Source of the DNA: Chlorobiota bacterium
Lineage (GTDB): Bacteria > Bacteroidota > Ignavibacteria > OLB7
Direction: 5' to 3'
NCBI GenBank assembly: GCA_016700335.1
Contig: CP065014.1
Span: 1-64,000, forward strand
Length of the DNA stretch: 64,000 bases
Position numbers and translations under genes: made by a program. The notes under the pieces are model-generated. The model was not told where the DNA came from. It saw nothing but the letters and a program-made list of their open reading frames with translations, and did not search any database. Below, one piece after another: positions 1 to 7,650 of this stretch. Each line of letters opens with the position of its first letter. The stretch's first letter is position 1.

Positions 1-2
1 AT

Positions 3-459
3 TCAAATGGTCACGCCAATGAATTAGCTTATGATTCAATTTGTAAAAAAATATATTTAGCAGCTGGTAAGTCGGACGCAGTAGCTATCGATGTGAGTAA
101 TCCCAAATCCCACAACGTGTCAAACTTACGGTAGTACTTCTGATGCTTATGGTACTTGGGGTTTAGATTTTTTGATGTGGTAAATACATATCGCTTATAT
201 ATGGTCTGTTTTAGCCGCACCTTATTCAAACTATACTGGATATAAAATTTTACAAACCCAATTGTTCTTCGGTTGGCTTTGACGAAAACCATTTTTCAGA
301 TGAGTTTGCAGTTTTTCCAAATCCATCATCTGACCAAGTCTTTATAAAAATCTTCGGACCAAAAATTGCAGAAACATCAAAATTTACGACTTGACTGGCA
401 AATTAATGCAAGAGGATTTTACAACTAAAATTTCCATTGCAAATCTTCAAAAACGGTAA
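3..459 (+). pseudogene. Broken T9SS-sorted beta-propeller-like protein (3' part)
   Basis: Three plus-strand reading-frame pieces look like one decayed gene entering from the left edge. Bases 3-134 read SNGHANELAYDSICKKIYLA, with the AYD...IYLA...VAIDVSNP pattern of LVIVD-type propeller repeats. From about 296, in another frame, comes EFAVFPNPSSDQVFIKI, and from 382 to 459, in a third frame, IYDLTGKLMQEDF. Together the last two form a type IX secretion C-terminal sorting domain (PNPS...DLTGK). At least two frameshifts and a stop separate the pieces, so no intact protein is made. The gene ends about 100 bp before the first attC-like site, so it was probably carried by a cassette. The family assignment of the propeller part is tentative; the T9SS tail is clear. 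Confidence 0.6.
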
Positions 460-556
460 TTACTAATAAAAGTGCAGACCAACAAGTATACCATTGTACA
501 CAAGTTAATAAAACAGTAATTCTGTCAACAACATGACAGATAATATTGCACGAAAC

Positions 557-686
557 GCTAACAGCACCTACCCAAAAGGCGGGGTTTCTTGTTCCAAAGA
601 TAGTTTTGTTGTTAATCAAACATTAGTTTTTCAAATCAAGTTTTGTAGTAAAGTCCTGCCCTTCGGGTAGCTGTAAAACGTTAGCG
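557..686 (+). repeat. attC-like cassette recombination site A
   Basis: A 130 bp imperfect inverted repeat that begins GCTAAC and ends GTTAGCG. The left arm (CACCTACCCAAAAGGCGGGG) pairs imperfectly with the right arm (CCTGCCCTTCGGGTAG, then AACGTTAGC). Length, the AAC/GTT ends and the position between two same-strand genes match integron attC sites. The final GTTAGC is complementary to the GCTAAC at 2718 that ends the next cassette. Confidence 0.7.
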
Positions 687-805
687 GAAACCCTGCGGAA
701 CAAGCTACCTAATAAACATTTTAGGCATTTGAAATTATTTTTAGAAGACTGTAACATTTTAGACAAGCTCGTATCTAAAAGAGAAACAAACTAAAAACAA
801 ACAAA

Positions 806-1652
806 ATGAATAAAATCAAATTCTTCTCTACCGTATTTTTATTTACAGCTTTATCTGTAAATCTTTTTGGACAAAACAAGTCGTATCCATTTGATATAAA
901 AATAAGTGGACAAGGCAAACAATCAATCATTTTTATTCCTGGTTTTGCAAGTTCAGGAGAAGTCTGGAACGAAACAAAATCTATATACGAAAAAGATTTT
1001 ACTTGTTACAGCTTGACAATGGCTGGTTTTGCAGGAGTTAAAGCACAACCAAATGCAACATTCACAAATTGGGAAACTAATATCGTCAATTACATTAAGG
1101 AAAACAAAATTGAAAAGCCAACATTTAATAGGACACAGGTATGGGAGGAGGGTTGGCTTTGGCTATTGCTTCTGACTATCCAGAACTTATTGAAAAATAA
1201 TTGTAGTTGACGCACTTCCTTTTGCTTAGCAGCATTGATGAATCCGACTTTTAAAGCAGTAGAAAAAACAGACTGTTCTGCAATGATTAATCAAATGACC
1301 TCGGCAACGAATGAACAATTTTATCAAATGCAAAAATGTCTATTCCAAGACTTGCGTAGATACTTCAAAACAAGAATTAGTTGTGGGTTGGAGTGTTAAA
1401 TCCGACAGAAGAACATTTGCAGAAATGTATTGCGATTTTTCAAACACTGATTTGAGAGAAAAAATAAAAACAATAAAATGTCCTTCTCTGATTTTATTAG
1501 AAGAATATTTTAAAAATGTAAAACCTGCAATAGAAGAACAATATAAAAACTTGAAAACTGCCAACTTACAATATTCCAACAAAGGACTGCATTTTATAAT
1601 GTATGACGACAAAGAATGGTATTTGATCCAATTAAATAACTTTTTAAATTAA
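806..1652 (+). pseudogene. Secreted alpha/beta hydrolase, frameshifted
   Basis: The N-terminal piece (806-1210) has a signal peptide (MNKIKFFSTVFLFTALSVNL) and the start of an alpha/beta-hydrolase fold (IIFIPGFASSGEVW, oxyanion-hole region). The nucleophile elbow GHSMGGG is only recoverable by removing one base near 1138 (...GGACACAGGTATGGGAGGAGG). A further shift near 1225 and another near 1335 are needed to reach the C-terminal part (about 1355-1652), which ends with the catalytic-histidine region KGLHFIMYDD. Several independent indels make this a decayed gene rather than one sequencing error. It is the first gene of the cassette between attC sites A and B and is followed immediately by the small membrane gene and the sigma factor remnant. 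Confidence 0.75.
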
Positions 1653-1657
1653 TTACA

Positions 1658-1804
1658 ATGAAAGAATTAAATTATTTTATCCCAACTAAACAAGGAATCA
1701 TTATTGGAGCCGCAGTTGGAATAGCAACAAAAAATATTGCCGTAGGTATTGTTCTAATTTTAATCTTTAGTTTAGCATCTAATATAAAATTAAGCAAAAG
1801 ATAA
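1658..1804 (+). CDS. Small single-pass membrane protein (48 aa)
   Basis: An ATG 5 bases after the hydrolase stop opens a 48-residue frame beginning MKELNYFIPTKQGIIIGAAV. Residues about 13-42 are hydrophobic (GIIIGAAVG...NIAVGIVLILIFSLA) and the tail is basic (KLSKR). The stop TAA is directly followed by the ATG of the sigma factor remnant, so the two are probably translationally coupled. I do not recognise the family. Small membrane proteins of this kind often precede ECF sigma factors in Bacteroidota, but a role in anti-sigma control is only inferred. Confidence 0.55.
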   Translation: MKELNYFIPTKQGIIIGAAVGIATKNIAVGIVLILIFSLASNIKLSKR

Positions 1805-2127
1805 ATGCTGGTGTTTGAAGAAATATATAAAAGCTATTGGCAAAAAATTTGCGACAAATTGAAAAACAAAATCGTTTTCCAAAAGGGCAATTACCGTTAA
1901 ATTTAACAGAAGAAAAGTACCATAACATTGAACCCCAAATTGCCTTTTTATACAAATGTATTGCTGAACTTCCGGAAATTGATCGTATTATTATTTCACT
2001 CGAACTAGAGGATTTAAAACAAGCCGAAATAGCAAGTATCGTTGGATTATCAGAAGCTAACATACGAGTGAAAATTCACAGAATAAAAGAAAAATTAACT
2101 CAAAAATTTAAAGACAATGGACAATAA
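1805..2127 (+). pseudogene. ECF sigma factor with internal deletion
   Basis: The ATG at 1805 gives MLVFEEIYKSYWQKI, a typical start of sigma region 2 in Bacteroidota ECF factors, but that frame stops soon after. The overlapping frame then gives LRQIEKQNRFPKGQLPL and continues through region 4 (ELPEIDRIIISLELEDLKQAEIAS followed by GLSEANIRVKIHRIKEKL, a helix-turn-helix). Most of region 2 (the -10 recognition and melting part) is missing, as if a deletion joined the first 15 codons to the region 2-4 linker. The remaining 96-codon frame could make only a region-4 protein. The stop overlaps the start of the downstream membrane protein gene. Confidence 0.65.
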
Positions 2128-2707
2128 TATAAATTTCAAAGACCTATGGTCTAAGCAAACATCCCTTGCGCCTAATCCTGAAAATTTAATAGCTGATATT
2201 AAAAAAATGAAACAATCCAATTTGAGAAAGTTAGTATTTACAAACATTTTACTAATCGCTACATCTATATTTATCATCTCTATTTGGATACATTATCAAC
2301 CCCAATTCCTCACAACTAAAATTGGAATTATATTAACTATTTTAGCAATGGCGGTGTTCCTATTTGCTTATAATAATAGCTATTCTCTTTTCAAAAGCGA
2401 TAAGAACTCACAAAGCAATAGTGAATATTTAAAAGACTTATTAAGCATTAAGGCAAAACAGAAATTTATGGAAACCACTATGTTGAACTTGTATTTCATT
2501 TTACTTTCAACAGGAATTGGGTTATACATGTATGAATATACATCCCGAATGAAACCAGTTTGGGGATTAGTTACTTATGGAATTACTTTTATATGGATTT
2601 TATTTAATTGGCTCTATTTAAGACCAAAGCAAATAAAAAAGCAAAGAGCAAAATTAGACACCATTATTAACAAATTTGAAATGGTAAACAAACAACTTGA
2701 CGAATAA
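2117..2707 (+). CDS. Membrane protein coupled to the ECF sigma gene (possible anti-sigma)
   Basis: A 196-residue protein with a soluble N-terminus (about residues 1-37), two membrane segments (about 38-58 FTNILLIATSIFIISIWIHY and 67-83), a soluble linker with LKDLLSIKAKQKFMETTML, two more membrane segments (about 120-138 and 145-165) and a basic coiled-coil-like tail. The ATG lies inside the last codons of the sigma gene (11-base overlap), which implies translational coupling. The arrangement sigma factor followed by a membrane protein with a cytosolic N-terminus fits a role in holding the sigma factor, but no known anti-sigma motif is visible, so the function is inferred from position only. 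Confidence 0.7.
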   Translation: MDNNINFKDLWSKQTSLAPNPENLIADIKKMKQSNLRKLVFTNILLIATSIFIISIWIHYQPQFLTTKIGIILTILAMAVFLFAYNNSYSLFKSDKNSQSNSEYLKDLLSIKAKQKFMETTMLNLYFILLSTGIGLYMYEYTSRMKPVWGLVTYGITFIWILFNWLYLRPKQIKKQRAKLDTIINKFEMVNKQLDE

Positions 2708-2717
2708 AAGGGCATCT

Positions 2718-2744
2718 GCTAACAGCAAGTTTGCACTATGCGGG
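2718..2744 (+). repeat. Left half of an attC-like site (B), right half lost
   Basis: GCTAACAGC followed by a GC-rich arm ending ATGCGGG is the left arm of an attC-like site, very similar to the arm of site F (7459). The expected right arm and GTT core are absent, and the mepB remnant starts almost at once. The GCTAAC end is complementary to GTTAGC at 680, which marks the end of the cassette that began there. Confidence 0.5.
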
Positions 2745-2762
2745 CTAAATCGTAAATTTGGT

Positions 2763-3230
2763 GTGCGGATTTCCTACAAAGGATTTGTCTTAACAGACAA
2801 ATTTGAAACAGAATTTGGAAAGTGCAGAGTATAGAGCTTGTTCGTTTGAACTTAACGGAAATACAATTCAATTTCATATATCTAAAATTACACCAACAAA
2901 AACGGGACAGTTTGTAACAATTTGGAAAAGAAACAAAGAAGGAATAACTGAACCATTTGACATTTTAGACGACATAGATTTTGTAATAATCACGTCAAAA
3001 AGTGGCGATAACTTAGGACAATTTATTTTTCCAAAATCTGTGCTGGCAGACAAAGGAATAATAACAAGAAACGGCAAAGAAGGGAAACGTGGAATTAGAG
3101 TTTATCCACCTTGGGATATTGTGACAAGTAAGCAAGCGGAGAAAACTCAAAGTTGGCAGACAAAATATTTTTGACAATTAAAAATGACAACTCTACTGAC
3201 CTTGATTTGATTAATAAACTTATTTATTAA
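2763..3230 (+). pseudogene. mepB: MepB-like protein, frameshifted
   Basis: The central frame (2803-3174) reads NLESAEYRACSFELNG, then ITPTKTGQFVTIWKR, GQFIFPKSVLADKGI, KRGIRVYPPWD and TSKQAEKTQSWQTKYF. These are the conserved blocks of the MepB family (known from the mepRAB locus of Staphylococcus). The N-terminal block GFVLTD is in another frame just upstream (from about 2763), and the C-terminal block TIKNDNSTDLDLINKLIY is in a third frame ending at 3230. A lost T in the run at about 3170 explains the C-terminal shift. The only start in the main frame is TTG at 2803. The gene is therefore truncated on both sides. The biochemical function of MepB is not known. Confidence 0.75.
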
Positions 3231-3234
3231 GATA

Positions 3235-3674
3235 ATGGATAACTTAATTAACGAAAAATATAGTGAATTAGCATATTATACATTGGGTCTTCAAGATGAA
3301 TGTTTCATACATCAATACATTGTTGATGCTTACACTTCACAAACCGCTAATAATAGTACAAAAGCAATCAGTTTAACTTTTTCATTAGTTGGATTATATT
3401 TATTTATTGAGAAAGATTTTACAGGAAAAGAAATTCAGGAGTTTCATACACTAATGAGCAATACAAAATAAAATAGCCAAATTTTGAATTGCCTAAAAAT
3501 CGTGGCGAAGTAAATATTGATATGGTTTTAAAAGCAGAAATTGGTGAAGTAAGAAAAAGGATGATTAAAATTTGGTGCTGTTCCATTTGGAAAGCATTTA
3601 ATAATAGTCATTCAGAAGTTAAAGAAATAACACAGTATTATTTTAACATTAAAATAAAAACAACGAACCACTAA
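3235..3674 (+). pseudogene. DUF5946 family protein, frameshifted
   Basis: ATG at 3235 gives MDNLINEKYSELAYYTLGLQ, then FIHQYIVDAYTSQTA and ISLTFSLVGLYLFIEKDFTG, which resembles DUF5946 proteins (about 150 residues, unknown function). The frame stops at 3471. The rest of the domain (LPKNRGEVNIDMVLKAEIGE, then MIKIWCCSIWKAFNNSH) continues in another frame from about 3480 to 3674. One indel between 3455 and 3490 would restore it. The start is 5 bases after the mepB stop, so both belong to one cassette. The stop lies inside attC-like site C. Confidence 0.65.
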
Positions 3675-3802
3675 CATGGGTTTGGCAAAAGTGGGGCTTT
3701 AGTGCTAGGCTGAACATTTGTACTTTCTATTAGCTTTTGTACTAAATTTGAACTTTAGTGCTTTCTATTCCACACTGAACCCAAAGCCAAAAACCGTTGG
3801 AG
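3670..3802 (+). repeat. attC-like cassette recombination site C
   Basis: A 133 bp site from ACTAAC to GTTGGAG. The left arm GGGTTTGGCAAAAGTGGGG pairs with the right arm CCCAAAGCCAAAAACC. The spacer holds copies of a GAACATTTGTNCTT-like motif shared with the other sites. The final GTTGG is complementary to the CCAAC that ends the VOC cassette at 5279. Confidence 0.75.
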
Positions 3803-3841
3803 GTAATTGTACAGCAACACTCCAAAAACCGACAAAAAACC

Positions 3842-3953
3842 ATTAGAAGTATTAAATTTGCAACTTAAAAGAAACAAAAAATATGTCAAAAGGATCAATT
3901 AGAAGTATTAAATTTGCAACTTAAAAGAAACAAAAAATATGTCAAAAGTATCA
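3842..3953 (+). repeat. 56-bp tandem duplication over a translation start
   Basis: Two copies of a 56 bp unit (3842-3897 and 3898-3953) beginning ATTAGAAGTATTAAATTTGC differ at a single base (GGATCA against GTATCA). The unit contains the ATG and first codons of the VOC gene. The second ATG (3939) opens the real gene. The first (3883) opens a 13-codon upstream frame that ends at TAA inside the second copy. Confidence 0.95.
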
Positions 3954-4385
3954 ATTTACCTCAATTTTATGGGGAACACAGCAGAAGCATTTAACTTCTA
4001 TAAATCAGTATTTAACACTGAATTTGAAGCACCAATAATGTACATTAAAGACACACCACCACAAGAAGGAATGCCACCATTATCTGAAAAAGATTTGAAT
4101 AGTGTAATGCATGTTTGCTTACCAATTTTAGGCGGAATGCGAATTATGGGAACTGATATGTTGGAAAGTATGGGACACAAATTAATAATTGGAAACAATA
4201 CAACTATCAATCTTGAACCAAGTTCGAGAGAAGAAGCCGAAAAGTTATTTGCATTATTATCAGATGGTGGTTCTGACATTGAACCTTTAAGCGACCAATT
4301 TTGGGGTGCTTTGTGGGGCTGTTGTTTGGATAAATATGGAGTACGATGGATGTTTAATTTCACAGAACCAAAACAATATTTATGA
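3939..4385 (+). CDS. VOC family protein (PhnB/glyoxalase-like) 1
   Basis: A 148-residue VOC-superfamily protein. Visible hallmarks are YLNFMGNTAEAFNFYKSVF near the N-terminus (AFNFYKSVF is the usual first beta-alpha unit), MPPLSEKDLNSVMHVCLPI, GNNTTINLEPSSREEAEKLF and the C-terminal DQFWGALWGCCLDKYGVRWM. It is closest to the PhnB/YjdN branch; the substrate is unknown. The start ATG at 3939 lies in the second copy of a 56 bp repeat. It overlaps the next VOC gene by 4 bases (ATGA), so the two are co-translated. The protein is a paralogue of the third gene in this cassette. Confidence 0.85.
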   Translation: MSKVSIYLNFMGNTAEAFNFYKSVFNTEFEAPIMYIKDTPPQEGMPPLSEKDLNSVMHVCLPILGGMRIMGTDMLESMGHKLIIGNNTTINLEPSSREEAEKLFALLSDGGSDIEPLSDQFWGALWGCCLDKYGVRWMFNFTEPKQYL

Positions 4386-4804
4386 CACGACAAATATATA
4401 CCTGCCTTTGGTTTGATGGCAACGCAAAAGAAGGAGCAGATTTTTATTGTTCCGTTTTCAAAAACTCAAAAATTAATTCTGAAAATCCATTTGTAGTAAA
4501 ATTTGAAATAAATGGAACAGAATTTATGGCGTTGAATGGTGGACCACAATATAAATTTTCCCCTGCTACTTCACACGTTATTGAGTGTGAAACTCAAAAA
4601 GAAATTGACCATTATTGGGAAAGTTTAGGCAAAGACGGAAAATATAGTCAATGTGGTTGGCTTGATGATAAGTTTGGTGTTTCTTGGCAAATTGTCCCAA
4701 CTATTTTAGGAGAATTAATGTCTGACCCTGAAAAATCTGAACGAGTAGTTCAAGCCTTTATGAAAATGACAAAATTTGACATTGAAACTTTAATTAACGC
4801 TTAA
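4382..4804 (+). CDS. VOC family protein 2
   Basis: A 140-residue VOC protein of the branch often annotated as 3-demethylubiquinone-9 3-methyltransferase-like. Its blocks are CLWFDGNAKEGADFYCSVF, FEINGTEFMALNGGP, FSPATSHVIECETQKEIDHY and CGWLDDKFGVSWQIVP. The start ATG overlaps the stop of the upstream VOC gene (ATGA). No methyltransferase motif is present, so the older name is misleading. The reaction is unknown. It is the middle gene of a three-gene cassette. Confidence 0.85.
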   Translation: MTRQIYTCLWFDGNAKEGADFYCSVFKNSKINSENPFVVKFEINGTEFMALNGGPQYKFSPATSHVIECETQKEIDHYWESLGKDGKYSQCGWLDDKFGVSWQIVPTILGELMSDPEKSERVVQAFMKMTKFDIETLINA

Positions 4805-4816
4805 AAAATAGAAATT

Positions 4817-5263
4817 ATGGCACAAATAAATCCTTACATTCATTTTAACGGAAATGCAGAAGAAGCATTTACATTTTACAAATCAGTTTTTGGCGGAGAA
4901 TTCGCAATGTTAAGTCGTTTTAAAGATATGGCTTTTGAAGGAAGTCCAAGCAATGAAATAGAAGCAGAAAAAATAATGCACATTGCACTGCCTATTGGAA
5001 AACATAATGTGCTGATGGGTAGCGACACACCCGAAAGTATGGGAAAGCACAACGAAAATGAGAACAGAACTAAAATTTCTATAAGTGCAGAAAGCAAGGA
5101 AGAAGCAGACAAATTATTTAACGGACTTTCAGCAGGTGGACAAATAGAAATGCCAATTGCAGACAGTCCTTGGGGTTCATATTTTGGAATGTTTAGAGAC
5201 AAATTTGGTTTTGAATGGATGGTGGACTTTGACCCAAAATACAAAGGGCAAACAGGAATGTAA
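4817..5263 (+). CDS. VOC family protein (PhnB-like) 3
   Basis: A 148-residue VOC protein: INPYIHFNGNAEEAFTFYKS, MHIALPIGKHNVLMGSD, ISISAESKEEADKLFNGL and SPWGSYFGMFRDKFGFEWMV. Similar in length and order of blocks to the first VOC gene of the cassette. It begins 12 bases after gene 2 with the upstream sequence AAAAAATAGAAATT, and it ends 10 bases before attC-like site D. The three paralogous VOC genes form one compact multi-gene cassette. Substrate unknown. Confidence 0.88.
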   Translation: MAQINPYIHFNGNAEEAFTFYKSVFGGEFAMLSRFKDMAFEGSPSNEIEAEKIMHIALPIGKHNVLMGSDTPESMGKHNENENRTKISISAESKEEADKLFNGLSAGGQIEMPIADSPWGSYFGMFRDKFGFEWMVDFDPKYKGQTGM

Positions 5264-5273
5264 AACAACTACC

Positions 5274-5403
5274 GCCAACAAGGGTTTTGCGAAAAAGGGG
5301 CAGAAGTGCTAAATTGAACATTTGTGCTTTTATTAACATTTGTGGTTTATTGAACATTTGTGCTTCGATTTCCCATTCTTCGCAAAGCCCCGAGACGTTG
5401 GCT
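5274..5403 (+). repeat. attC-like cassette recombination site D
   Basis: A 130 bp site from GCCAAC to GTTGGCT. Left arm AAGGGTTTTGCGAAAAAGGGGC, right arm TTCGCAAAGCCCCGAGAC. The spacer has three spaced copies of AACATTTGTG(C/G)TT. The cassette that starts here (GTTGGCTG) ends with its reverse complement CAGCCAAC at 6180-6187. Confidence 0.78.
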
Positions 5404-5429
5404 GCAAGCATAACCAAACAGACCGTAAA

Positions 5430-5879
5430 ATGACAGAAATTAGAAAAGCGACAATAAAAGACTTAAAATTTGTTGTTGAATTATTTGACAAATACAGGGT
5501 ATTTTATGAAAAAGAATCGAATAAACAAAAAGCTGAAAAATTTATATCTGAAAGACTTAGATTAGATGATTCTAAAATTTTTGTTGTTGAAACTGTGGAC
5601 AAAAAATTAGTTGGATTTGTACAATTATATCCGATTTTCTCTTCAACAAGAATGCAAAGACTTTGGCTTTTAAACGATTTGTTTGTAGATATAGATTATA
5701 GAGGAAAAGGAATTTCAAAACAGCTTATTGAAACTGCAAAAGAACTTTGTAAACAAACGAATGCTTGCGGATTGATTTTAGAAACTGCAAAAACAAATAT
5801 TGTTGGAAATGAACTTTATCCAAAAGTTGGTTTTTCGTTGGACAAAGAACATAATTATTATTCTTGGGACAATAACTAA
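5430..5879 (+). CDS. GNAT family N-acetyltransferase
   Basis: A 149-residue GNAT protein. ATG at 5430 is chosen because the protein then begins MTEIRKATIKDLKFVVELFD, the usual GNAT N-terminus; the reading frame upstream is attC sequence. The acetyl-CoA binding motif A is LFVDIDYRGKGISKQLIETA (R/Q-x-x-G-x-G/A pattern with DYRGKGIS), followed by GLILETAKTNIVGNELYPKV and GFSLDKEHNYYSW. It transfers an acetyl group from acetyl-CoA to an unknown amine. First gene of the cassette that also carries DUF1272. Confidence 0.88.
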   Translation: MTEIRKATIKDLKFVVELFDKYRVFYEKESNKQKAEKFISERLRLDDSKIFVVETVDKKLVGFVQLYPIFSSTRMQRLWLLNDLFVDIDYRGKGISKQLIETAKELCKQTNACGLILETAKTNIVGNELYPKVGFSLDKEHNYYSWDNN

Positions 5880-5890
5880 ACTGAATTGAG

Positions 5891-6171
5891 ATGTTAGAAA
5901 TAAGACAGAATTGTGAAAATTGCGATAAGAGTTTAGCGAATGAGTCAAATGAAGCAATGATTTGTACTTATGAATGTACATTTTGTGCTGAATGTGTTGA
6001 AACTATATTAGAAAATGTTTGCCCAAATTGTGGTGGGGTTTTGAAAAAAGACCGACAAGACCAAAAAATCAATTAGAAAAATATCCAACGAGAAAAGACA
6101 AAATATTGAAACCGATTGAATTTAATAAGTATATAGAAACAAATAGAAATGTAAACCCGAGAGAAAGATAA
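5891..6171 (+). pseudogene. DUF1272 zinc-ribbon protein, C-terminus frameshifted
   Basis: The protein starts MLEIRQNCENCDKSLANESN and has three CxxC pairs (CENC, CTFCAEC, CPNC), the pattern of the small DUF1272 zinc-binding family. The frame as written stops at 6076 after GGVLKKDRQDQKIN. In another frame the usual tail follows (EKRPTRPKNQLEKYP...NVNPRER) up to 6171. A single lost G in GGTGGGG near 6040 would restore the full-length protein. The truncated form still keeps all the cysteines and could fold. It starts 11 bases after the GNAT gene. Confidence 0.75.
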
Positions 6172-6181
6172 ATGCCTGACA

Positions 6182-6313
6182 GCCAACAGCCGTTTTGCAA
6201 AAGCGGGGGGGTTCGTGCTTCTATGACAGTGAAGTGCTCAATTCAAGCTTTGTGCATCTAATGAAGTTTAATGCTCAAAATCCCCGCCATCGCAAAGCTG
6301 CAAACCGTTATGC
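6182..6313 (+). repeat. attC-like cassette recombination site E
   Basis: A 132 bp site from GCCAAC to GTTATGC. Left arm CGTTTTGCAAAAGCGGGG, right arm CCCCGCCATCGCAAAGC. The cassette starting here (GTTATGCGT) ends with ACGCATAAC at 7457-7465, a 9-base perfect complement. Confidence 0.78.
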
Positions 6314-6441
6314 GTCATGCTTGACGACATCGGAACTTCAAACCTGACTGCAAGTAGATAACTTTGATAAACAAAAATAAAACAAGACGGAGACTCTGAA
6401 AACCGAATAGAGTAAGCATAAACAAAAAATGAATAAATAAA

Positions 6442-7431
6442 ATGGAAAATCAAACACCTGCCCCAATTCAGGCATTTCAGATTCTTGGAGGAATGATGAA
6501 TTCATTTATACTTTCCTCACTAATTAAAAATGAGGTTCTTGAAACAATTGATTCGGGAATCAATTCAATTGATGAACTTGCCGAAAAATGTAAACTTGAT
6601 AATAATGTTTTGGCAAGAACTTTACGATATGCTTCATTCATTGGCTTAGTTAACATTACTTCAAAGAAATATTCCGTTTCCGAGGTTGGGTGCTATTTTC
6701 TAAAAAATACACCGGGAAGTTTATATGGCTCTGCAAATTTTATAAGTGCCCCACCATGGCGTGATAGCTGGATGAATTTTGAGCATTGCCTAAAAACCGG
6801 CAATCCTGCTTTCGATTATGTTTTTAGTCAACCTTTTTTCAAATTTCTTGATACCAATCAGGAATTCGGCAAACCATTTAATCATTACATGACAATGATG
6901 ACAACCCTAGTTGCTCCCGTTGTGGCTGAATCGTACAACTTCAGCGCTTTCGACACGATTTGTGATGTTGGAGGAGGACAAGGTTTATTGCTTAAAGCCC
7001 TTCTTGAGAAATATCACCATTTAAAAGGCATCTTATTCGACATGGATACTGCTGTAAAAGAGCATGTATTAAAAGACGCTATCAATAGAGTTGAAATAGT
7101 TACTGGAAGTTTTTTCGACTCCATTCCATCTGCCGATTGCATGGTTCTTAAAACAGTTATTCACGACTGGAGTGATGAAAACGCCATAAAAATACTTACA
7201 AACTGCCGTAAAAATCTTAAACCTGGCGGGAAAATTTTACTTGTCGAGCAGATTATTGAAGAACCGCATACTCTCATGTCATTATTTTATGATTTGCACA
7301 TGCAGGTTATGTTGGGTGGTGCAGAGCGTACTGAACAAGAGTTTAAGGCTCTGTTTGAATCAGCAGGACTGAAACTCAATCGCATTGTTTCGACAAAGTC
7401 ACCAATGAAAATAATTGAAGCTTCATTTTAA
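6442..7431 (+). CDS. O-methyltransferase family 2 (SAM-dependent)
   Basis: A 329-residue class I SAM methyltransferase of the plant-COMT/hydroxyneurosporene methyltransferase type. The N-terminal winged-helix dimerisation domain covers about residues 1-100 (SIDELAEKCKLDNNVLARTL). The SAM-binding motif I is CDVGGGQGLLLKALLEKY near residue 175. HDWSDENAIKIL is near 240, and LKPGGKILLVEQ follows. The C-terminal GGAERTEQEFKALFESAGL is also typical. The substrate cannot be told; members methylate hydroxyls of phenolics, polyketides or carotenoids. It is the only gene of its cassette and its frame is intact, unlike most neighbours. Confidence 0.85.
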   Translation: MENQTPAPIQAFQILGGMMNSFILSSLIKNEVLETIDSGINSIDELAEKCKLDNNVLARTLRYASFIGLVNITSKKYSVSEVGCYFLKNTPGSLYGSANFISAPPWRDSWMNFEHCLKTGNPAFDYVFSQPFFKFLDTNQEFGKPFNHYMTMMTTLVAPVVAESYNFSAFDTICDVGGGQGLLLKALLEKYHHLKGILFDMDTAVKEHVLKDAINRVEIVTGSFFDSIPSADCMVLKTVIHDWSDENAIKILTNCRKNLKPGGKILLVEQIIEEPHTLMSLFYDLHMQVMLGGAERTEQEFKALFESAGLKLNRIVSTKSPMKIIEASF

Positions 7432-7458
7432 ACCAGTCATGATAAGAGTAGCACGAAC

Positions 7459-7591
7459 GCATAACAGCGCATAAACCCAATGCGGGCTGTCGGAAGTAAA
7501 TCATCTTTTGGAATTCTATCGAACATTTGTAATTTTATCAAGCTGATGTTCTTCGAATCCCCGCACTGAGTCTATGCGCGGAACGTTAGCT
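7459..7591 (+). repeat. attC-like cassette recombination site F
   Basis: A 133 bp site from GCATAAC to GTTAGCT. Left arm GCGCATAAACCCAATGCGGG, right arm CCCCGCACTGAGTCTATGCGC, an imperfect inverted repeat with extrahelical bases. The spacer contains GAACATTTGTAATTT. Confidence 0.75.
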
Positions 7592-7650
7592 GCAAGGCTA
7601 CGAAAACCGACCCGACCGACAACATTTCGACAATTTCAGTTTATAAACGT

